This document shows, piece after piece, positions 55,915 to 64,000 of a DNA stretch of 64,000 nucleotides. The stretch's first letter is position 1, and every line of letters begins with the position of its first letter. Source of the stretch: Ancylostoma caninum (lineage: Eukaryota; Nematoda; Chromadorea; Rhabditida; Ancylostomatidae); NCBI GenBank assembly GCA_037903475.1, contig JBAJFG010000292.1:1-64000 (forward strand), written 5' to 3'. Under the pieces are notes generated by a model. It was given only the letters and a program-made list of their open reading frames with translations, was not told the DNA's origin and did no database searches. Made by a program: the position numbers and the translations under genes.

Positions 55915-56150
55915 TAGTCTGTCCGAAACGACGAGTCCGCCCACGCACGCGAGGATGAAAGACGGCGCGGCTGAGACGGATGCTGTTGGCTGCCATGTCG
56001 TCCACATCACAGCCAGATCATTGGTCAATACCATGAAGATAACGATGAAACGTGATACGCAGATCAGGGATGATGACGTGAAGCGCTGGCAAACGTGGCA
56101 CCTTCTCGATCCCAGCGTGCGTGGGCGGACTCGTCGTTTCGGACAGACTA
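55915..56150. mobile_element. 236-bp TIR MITE, copy 1
   Basis: Left end TAGTCTGTCCGAAACGACGA (then gtccgcccacgcacgc); right end exact complement. Flanked by TA (55913-55914, 56151-56152). Same family as 57887-58113. Confidence 0.9.
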
Positions 56151-56152
56151 TA

Positions 56153-57014
56153 CCCATACTAGCTGTTATCATTTGCAGCTCGTTTATATCCTGACAAAAC
56201 ATATAAATCAATGATAGGGCAGCCAGGCAAAGTTGTCCAAACGGCATTTCTCGTCGGCCTGAAATCTCACGAAGTTTTCGCGATGTCTCGAAGCGGCGAA
56301 GACCAGAACGCAGTTTGTTCGCGCGGTCGTCGCGACGGCAAAACGAGGAACATTCGCATCCTGCCAAGAATTCTCTTCTCCCCTTCGTTCTGCACTGTGT
56401 ATCGTCGCGTCAAATTTGACGCTCATCAACCATACAAAATACCGCCTTATGCGTACTTACGGCACTCGTTCCGCTCCATTCTTTGAGGTGGAGCAGGAGA
56501 TGTGATTGGGTCTTGGCTGCTCGACGCAATTTCACACACTTACTTCTTGCCGCGAAATTCATGTGAATCAAAATCACATGTATTCCCTTTCCCAAGAAGA
56601 ATTCGACAATTATAAGAGCGTGCTATTTCGTCACTATCTTGGTACTTCGGGAACTGAACCAAGTAGCAGGAATCCACATAAAGGTATTTGTTGTGTTTCC
56701 CACATAAAGGTGTTTCTTGTGTTTGCCTTTTTTCTGCCGTCATACTCCCCACTAATTCTATGGTTGTTAGTTTTAACCGTCTTCAGAAGTTAATAGCGAT
56801 CAAGAAAGATTGGAAACTCAACGTCGATTCATAAGCAATTATTTCAGCCGATTCATCAGGTGAGATCATTGTGATTTGATTTTTTTTTGCACTTGTCAAA
56901 ATATTGCAACCTTTGTTATTAAAACTATACCTTAAGTTGTGATTAATTATGTATGTACATTAATATCATTCGTTTGCAGGGCATGTGAATCATTATGGGG
57001 CTCTTCAGCTTGTT
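56153..57014. other. Unassigned interval
   Basis: No gene recognised. gggcagccaggcaaagttgt ccaaacggcattt at 56218-56250 recurs at 20060-20090, a dispersed repeat. Frames on both strands at 56211-56486 lack recognisable features. Confidence 0.4.
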
Positions 57015-57733
57015 CTGCCCTAAAATTTCGGGAAAATTTTTTCCGCCCAAACGTGAGAGAAATGACAACAGATGTGGTGTGACGATCAATGGGCATCGTT
57101 TCACAATCGTCACCATTCATATCGCCAGTTCATTTTGAGCGCATCTTCGAAAGTACAGGCGATGAGCTCCGTTTGGCAGCGATCCATGGCGATGTAACGT
57201 GGCAGTCGGTGCGTATCATTCCAACTATCCCTACCTCCTAGATGGCCAGTTCATTTTTATTCATTTTGAATCGGCGAAGTCTGGGGATACTCTGAAGGGA
57301 GTCACTTACCGTGTAGCCGGCCACTGGACAATCACAGGGGTATGTTGAACACGGCAAATAGAGGAATGCTTGCGAAGATATTGCCGTGGACACATCTGCC
57401 GCTCTGGACAAAACGGGTTCCGTCACTTCAGCTAACGCCATCGACTGGGTGTGCGATGTGCTCAGACAAAGTGCCGTGTGAGCGAGCTTCGGTGAAGCGG
57501 ATCGCAGCCATGTCACAGCTCGCTCGCGTGGTTGTCGCGCCCGCTCGCACTGAAAACCTTTAAAACAACCCCTCTATGCAAAATTTGAGAGAATTCTGTG
57601 AGATTCCGTATCTGCAATATGCCAACCGTAACCCTACAAAAAAGGAGATACAAAATGGATACGATATTCGTGTTCAGCACCTCAAATAACCCTCCCATGC
57701 GAAGAAAAAAATTTTCCCGAAATTTTGGGGTAG
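57015..57733. mobile_element. 719-bp TIR element
   Basis: Left end ctgccctaaaatttcgggaa (then aattttttccgcc) is complemented by the right end ggaaaatttt-type arm ending ttttggggtag. Interior segments (gaagtctggggatac; tggcagcgatccatggcg; gcgatgagctccgtttggc) are shared in reverse orientation with 39850-39960. No transposase frame. Confidence 0.75.
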
Positions 57734-57886
57734 AGTGATGCCTCCTATAACTGTTAACCCGCATCAACGTGAATTGACGAACAGTGTGTTCCCAAAACCA
57801 GGTGTGCAAGAACAACTGACATTCCCTGTAGACAGATCTTGCTTCCCTAAGAATTTCATTCGACATGCCCTAATACTAAGTAGTTA

Positions 57887-58113
57887 TAGTCCGTCCGAAA
57901 CGATGACTCCGCCCACGCACGCGGAGATCGAGAGGCGGCGCGGCTGGGGCGGATGCTGTTGGCTGCCACGTCCTCCACGTTACAGCCAAATCATTGTGAA
58001 AATAACGATGAAACGTAATACGCAGATTAGAGGTGATGACGTGGAGTGCTGGCCAGCGTGGCCACCTCTCGATCCCCGCGTGCGTGGGCGGACTCGTCGT
58101 TTCGGACAGACTG
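57887..58113. mobile_element. 227-bp TIR MITE, copy 2
   Basis: Left end tagtccgtccgaaacgatga; right end complement ending cggacagactg. The interior (acagccaaatcattgtgaaa, taacgatgaaacgtaatacg, gatgacgtggagtgctgg) closely matches copy 1 at 55915-56150. Confidence 0.9.
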
Positions 58114-58478
58114 CATTTATGTACTTAATATTTGGGCATGTGGGGTGGCTATATGCATGCTGTTCATCAATACTTTCGGCCCTCTTTTCATTACTGAACA
58201 TTTGTGTGTAACAGCGGTCACTCTGATTCAGCTTCGGTTCCTTCGTTGATTCCGTATCACAACCCTGTGGATCATCGAAGCGTTGCGGTTTCCTTGATGC
58301 ACCTGCTTGCTTTGACACTTCCTTGCATACATCACGCGAATCGGACAGGTTCTGTCAAGGGGAGGGATTCTCAGGACTAATCATAGTTTAGGCTCTATAT
58401 GTCAGGAGGCGTTAGGAACAGCTCATCACCGCAGGAAAACGCGCCGCAGAGGTGATACGCAGCGGTTGCGAGGTCCAA

Positions 58479-61400
58479 ATGAAGCGTCCAAGAGTAAATC
58501 AGTAATGGAATCTGTAATCATACATCATCAATAGTCATAACTACGTTACATACACTATTCTTTTTGTTCATTCTTTTTCTGGGTGATGTTGTTGTTGAAG
58601 GAATGGTGGAGGAAGCAAGGATCACTTCGACTTGAAACGACTAAAACGAGATGACTATGGCATACCACAAGACATCAGCAAGCGATACTTCGTATTCGCT
58701 CAGCGCGAGTTCCAAGAACCACCCAGTCATCTCCAACATGTCAGTTTCATCTTTCTCATGTACTATTTATCACTCTCAGAGCCTCTCCTTCCAGGTACCT
58801 CCGTGGCTGATCCGTCACTTCGAATATGCGGTACAATTATCGTTGGATTTCTTCAATGACTTGAAATTCAAAAGGGTGAAAGAACTGAGAAAATCGCAAA
58901 AGGATCTCCCCATTGCCGAGAGAAAGCAAGAAATAATAGAGCTTCTTAAAGATGTATGTTTTCTTCAACGATGTTTATGTTCTCCTATTTTGCTTCTAAT
59001 TTTCTCAGCTTCTGCTTTCAGAACCAAGTCCTTATTATTGCAGGAGATACTGGATGTGGAAAAAGTACACAAGTAAGCTTTTCCAGCCTGTTTAGTCTCC
59101 ATTTTGGTGTGGGTTCACCTCTGTGTTTGAGGGTATTTACTTTCTCATGATCTCCCTGTCGCTTATTCATAATTTAGTTTTGAACATTCTTGACTTTGGC
59201 TGTTTTCTCCATTACCAACCCCTTCCATCTAGTTTTTTTTTAAAATTTATATTATCATTTTCCTACGTTTTATTGTAGGTTCCTCAATATCTTCTTCAAA
59301 GCGGCTACACAGGAATCGCTTGTACACAACCGCGTCGTATCGCTTGTACCGCACTTGCACGCAGAGTTGCATACGAAACCCTAAACGCCTATGGAAGCGA
59401 AGTTGCTTATCAGATCAGGTATGTTTTCATAGTTCCATACTGAAGTACTAACTGTTGTTGCTGTAAGGCATCTGGACGAGCACCGACTCAATATTTTTGT
59501 CATGTTTAGTTCGGTAATGAAGGGTGGAAGTTGCGTTCCTGATTTGTCAGTCAGCGCCAACTCAATTTCGTTCAGGTTCGAGACAACAAAATCTAAACGA
59601 ACGAAAATGCTTTTCCTCACTGAAGGCCTTTTACTTCGGCAGATGGAGAATGACTCACTCCTTCAGCAGTACAACGTGAGTGTTGCCAGTCCATAATATA
59701 ATGGTTCTTAATGTTGCAGACACTCATTTTCAGGTTATCATTCTCGATGAGATTCACGAGCGCCATCTAAGCAGTGACTTGCTCATTGGCCTTTTGCGCG
59801 ATATGATCGGGAAAAGAGAAGATCTCAAACTCATACTGATGTCCGCTACAATAAATCTAGAGTTATTCAAAGGCTATTTCGAAGGAGCCCCTGTCGTTCA
59901 GGTGGTTTTTTTTGTGTCATTTCCTATTGCCCTGGAAGTTCTGCTATGTGGTGCACCCAAACAGAACAAGTACAAATTAGTTTTGAAAGGAGAGACTTTG
60001 GCGTAGAAATAGCATTCTCATTAATTTTAGCATTGCCTCAGAAACAGTAAGGCTGGATCGGATATACCATTTGTACAAACAGTTGTTTATATTTGCTAAG
60101 ATTCGCTAATTTTAGGTGCCTGGGCGATTGTTCCCCATACAACTACGATACCATCCAATTAAGCAGTTCATCGCTGAAAGCGAGAAAAAGAGTCATAAAA
60201 TCGATCCTGAGCCATACGTTCGAATTCTTGAGGTTGTCCAACATTTCCTTCTTAAAAAGGTCTTTTAAAAGTAGTCTCTTAGTTGATCGACAAGCAAGTG
60301 CCATCTACCGAGCGTGGTGACGCGCTTATCTTCCTCAATGGTGTCGCTGAAATCACAACCGTTGCAGAAGCGTTGAAAACGTATGCAGAACTGACAAAGG
60401 CTTGGATTATACTAATGTTACACAGGTTAGAGGAGCACCGGTTTCATGAAAGTCTGATGGTTAGTTGCCGTTTTTGTGTGATTTGTTTGGTTTTCAGTAC
60501 TCTCTCCGTTGAGGAGCAAGACAAAGTTTTTGATGTGGCTCCATCAGGAGTTAGAAAGTGTATCCTTTCAACCAATATTGCTGAAACTTCTGTTACTATA
60601 GATGGTATTCGCTTTGTGATCGACTCTGGAAAGGTATGTCATTTCGATCTACGTGATTTTCTAAAGGCTACAGGCTACTCGATGAAATTACCATTACGGT
60701 ACGATACATTAATTCAGATTTCTAGGTCAATCTAATAAAACACGAAACTGGGAGTGGAACACAAAAGTTGAGCGAGTTCTGGGTCTCGAAGGCGTCTGCT
60801 GACCAAAGAAAAGGTTTTTACAATTTGATCCGTCTTATAATGATTAGTTGTACCAGGTAAGCAGGAGAATCCTGTGATCCGGTCTCGCTCGCGCGCATCA
60901 CAACATCTGTGCCTTGCCGTTATGATTACCTGCGCCTCCAGCATCTTACATACTTGTGATCACCGTTCTCACTCACATACGGTGGTATGTGACGCTTTCG
61001 AGCGGTTCTTAACTACACACTGAGGCTCTCACAGCGTCCCTTTAGGAGGGTACCGGGTGCCACAGTCTGTTCTCATTCCGCGAGTGTGCTTAGATCCTAA
61101 TCTAATTTTCTTCAAGATTTATCATTATTTTCTCTGTCTCAGCGTCTGTTTCAAAATTGGCGGTCCAGGAGTAGAACTCATATAATTGGACCAGTCTTGT
61201 GTTCGTTGCTATTATGTTTCCTTTATGGTGGGCTTATTGCAATTCTTCTAGGACGAGCAGGTCGAACGGGGCCTGGAATATGTTATCGACTCTACTCCGA
61301 GGAGCAATACAACAAGATGGACGATTTCACGACTTCGGAAATCAATCGAGTATCATTGCAAGAAATGGCTCTTCGCATGATAAGCCTCAATCTTGGGTGT

Positions 61401-63635
61401 AAGCTATGAGTATTACATTTATTGTTTGCTTCTTATTACTCTTCATGCCACGCCTGTGAAACTGATGGGAGATTTTCAGTGGATCCTCGAACGTTCCCAT
61501 TCATTGAACGTCCCGAAACGGAAAAGTTGAACGATGCACTGGACATCCTGAAATTCCAGGTATATATCTCCATTGGATTCCGTAGTTCAGATATCCGAGG
61601 TTCATTCATACCATAATACGGTGCAACACTATATTTGAACCTCTGTTGCACTTCTTGGCTTCTCTTTCTTTAAAAATTTTCTTCACTCCTGAGAGCTGTC
61701 AGTTTAGGGAGTTTTATATCCGGACCGCGATAATCAACTCACCGCTTTGGGTAATGCTATTGCCAAACTACCAGTCGATGTGCCAATTGCAAAGGTTTGA
61801 AGTCTTATTTTACTACTTAAGTACTACTACTTAGTATTACTTTACTACTATTTGATATCATCATGATATGTTCTGGTGTTTTAGATGCTTGTTCTGGGCT
61901 GTGTCGTCAACCATGTCGAGGTAATGTTGACGGTTGCCGCCGGCCTCTCTGTTCAAAGCCCATTCACCAATCGTTCCTACCGGTGGAGTGACTTTTTGCG
62001 ATTCTTAAATGAAATGTATGCCAAGCTAATTTTTTGCATTCGCAGTGATTGGTTCTTCAGGGAACTTGATGTAGTGGACAGAAGAGCTCGCCTGACTAGC
62101 TCAATGGGGGATCCTTTTACGCTCATTGAAATCTTCAGGTTCAGCTTACACCTTGTATTCTTCAACTATTTACTGCCTCATCATTTCCGATAGCGTAATC
62201 ATTCTAATTTTTTCAGACCAGAGTTATGCTTTTCTAACTAAATTTGTACTTTATTTTATAATGTTCTTTCAGGATGGGTATCTAGACATAAGGCCTGTTA
62301 ACTTATATGAAATTCAGAGAATGGGTGCTACAAAAGTGTAGTGGAGGCAAAGTGCGGCGGTGGGCCTTGGAAAACGGAATCGATGAACACAGAATGTACG
62401 AGATTAGCAAACTGCGTTCACAGTATAGGTTTGTGATACCCACCATATCTAGAATATGTGGTTTTAAAGGTTTAAGGTTCATTTCAATTTTATTTGGTAT
62501 TTCATGTAGGAGCAGTCTTTTGATTATGGAGTTGAGTACATTCTCAAAATTAGACAGGTCCTTGAGGATGCGGGGCTGATCGAAAAGCCAGATGCTCATG
62601 AACTGGGAGAAGATGACTCACGACAACGTCGAATTGATCAAGGAGATAGGAAGAAGCTGCTAGACATGAAACGTGATGCTAGGTAGGAGAGAAGGGGTTG
62701 CAATGTCGAAACTACTAAAGATCTCGTATTTTAAGAAACTTGGAGAAAACGCGGAAAGTGTTACGAGCAGACAAGCATTTTGACTCGATCCTTAATGAAA
62801 AAGAGGAGGAAGATCTAGGTGTGGCTTCACTTTACTCTTATGCAGGAATACTGCTCGATAATTATATTACAGAGAACGAGCAGGATCCTATGAAAGCTGA
62901 TGTAAAAACCGTTGAATTCCTTCTGAGTTATAAACAACGAGATGTCGAAATAATTCGTCGCACTCACAATCTCCGAAGGAAAGAAGCGGAAGTCAGTGAC
63001 ATCCATCCACTCATACAGTACGATTCCAAATGCATCTACCTAGACCTCACATTTCAGCTCATAAGAGTTGTGATTGCTGCTGGTCTGTATCCACAATATA
63101 CCATTCCAGACCCAATGAATAAGTATCAGGTTAGTGTTTTCTTACCACCTCCTTGGCGTACGGATTTAACATATCCATAACCATATTCGCTCACTCTCTT
63201 TATTAGCCAAGTAAGAACAGTTTTGAATTTTTATACTGTAGTTTCTGAACTCCTCTGAAAAATGTTTTTTTGTACACTCTCTCTCGAGAAAGGAAACTAG
63301 AGATGTACTTGCTGTTCTCCTTAGCAGTGGGGCTTCTTTTGCAGCATGGCCAGGAACTTTTCGTACACACTAGGATGAAACCGTTCAGTCTTATACATCC
63401 GAATTCGTCTATTGCGCAGTATCATGCAGGTTTGCCGCCGGCCATTTTTCGAAGTTTGGTAGTACTTGCTGTATATATCACAACTTCAGAATCACTAGAT
63501 GCACGTGCGGACAGTGAAGGGCGCTCAGTACGACATCAACTTCCATTTTACGGTCTATTGCTGGAGACTACAAAGCCATACATTTGTAACGTACTACCAC
63601 TTCCTGCGCTTGCTATATTACTTTTTGCGAAGAAG
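58479..63635 (+). CDS. dhx34: DHX34-type DEAH-box RNA helicase, 3' end beyond the window
   Basis: DHX34 (C. elegans smgl-2) remodels UPF1 complexes in nonsense-mediated mRNA decay. Exons: 58620-58739, 58795-58953, 59022-59072, 59279-59418, 59576-59675, 59734-59901, 60116-60232, 60283-60425, 60498-60633, 60726-60813, 61252-61398, 61480-61559, 61708-61794, 61885-61982, 62061-62138, 62318-62432, 62510-62682, 62736-63129, 63345-63429, 63490-63635; every junction keeps frame. Motifs: GDTGCGKST (I), TQPRR (Ia), DEIHER (II), SAT (III), STNIAETS (V), [12 protein letters not shown] (VI). Then the HA2/OB part: [29 protein letters not shown]-terminal blocks IAAGLYPQY and [18 protein letters not shown] are DHX34-specific and separate it from DHX8/15/16. 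A first exon with ATG at 58479 (to 58493) fits in phase but its partner acceptor (gcaag, 58619) is poor, so the start is uncertain. The final exons lie past 64000. Confidence 0.93.
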
Positions 63636-64000
63636 GTTAGTAGAGTTCAACAACAGTTACAAGTTCCAACGTAAAAGTTCATTTCTGCTGGTTAGGTCCA
63701 CATTCTAGAGAGCTCTCTGATTTTTATTGGATTATCATGCCTGTCGTCTGTTTTTTTTGGTTTTCTGTTTTCCCACTACCTTTCACAATCTCAATACCGT
63801 TTTCAAACATATCATGTTCACCAAGGTAACGGAGGTAGCTCTCCCCCACGGTAAGAGCCTGACGACTTCAAACATATGCTGAGTGGTTCATCGCCCTCTC
63901 ATGCGTGACTGCTCTCTAAATTCAACTATCTTCTTATTCTCGGCCAGTGGCCGCATTTCTTCAGTGATAACATTTGAACTCTGTTAAGTGTTAAAAAGAT
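63636..64000 (+). other. Intron of the DHX34 gene, runs to the window end
   Basis: Starts with the donor gttagt. No further exon with the expected C-terminal DHX34 sequence was found before the right edge. Confidence 0.6.

Overview
The window looks like a repeat-rich stretch of a clade V (strongylid, hookworm-like) nematode chromosome. The reasons are the gene architecture (many short exons, acceptors such as TTTTCAG and CTTTAG, mostly phase-consistent introns), the close fit of two genes to animal RMI1 and DHX34, and the repeat mix: RTE retrotransposons, several mariner families, a Helitron, a Penelope-like element and many foldback MITEs. There are no bacterial features, and no CRISPR or rRNA. 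All assignments come from reading the sequence; no database search was run.

Four host genes can be supported. (1) An RMI1 homologue on the + strand at 4727-7648, with seven exons and the 3' end not found. (2) A coiled-coil protein on the - strand at 13007-20759 (possibly down to 11419); its exons join in frame across a 4.6-kb intron filled with transposons. (3) An unrecognised - strand gene at 29291-30109, three exons ending in a stop. (4) A DHX34-type DEAH-box RNA helicase (nonsense-mediated decay) on the + strand from about 58479 to 63635, with helicase motifs I, Ia, II, III, V and VI and the HA2/OB region; it runs off the right edge.

Most of the remaining sequence is mobile DNA. 1-4.5 kb: an RTE 5' fragment, a decayed mariner, foldback elements and a TIR element. 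7.8-12.6 kb: a hairpin MITE, a 1.26-kb mariner, a mariner-like MITE, a GC-rich Harbinger-like MITE with TTA duplications, and a 675-bp element ending in CTCAGACA. 17-21.9 kb: a tRNA-derived SINE with 11-bp target duplications, a GGCCGGCC-rich CTCAGACA element with a mariner inside it, and a hAT-type MITE with 8-bp duplications. 23.6-28.4 kb: a hAT-like element, a minisatellite and a decayed mariner. 30.5-36.9 kb: a broken Helitron with a short LTR element (BEL/Pao-like gag) inside it. 37.7-47.3 kb: a second GGCCGGCC element, a (CA)55 microsatellite, hairpin arrays, and a mariner split by a 4.3-kb CTCAGACA-ended transposon that carries its own small spliced gene. 47.8-50.4 kb: two Penelope-like RT fragments in inverted orientation and a 59-bp minisatellite. 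50.9-54.1 kb: a nearly intact RTE. 54.2-58.1 kb: a Tc1-type element with IR/DR ends and three TIR MITEs.

The best candidate for something undescribed is the CTCAGACA-ended group. Four elements of very different size and content (11887-12561, 18017-20051, 37712-39277, 42123-46459) share the same first bases. Three of them appear to be flanked by 2-bp duplications. The largest sits in a mariner whose empty-site structure can be read from a second copy, and it encodes an arginine/proline-rich spliced protein that I cannot assign to a transposase family.
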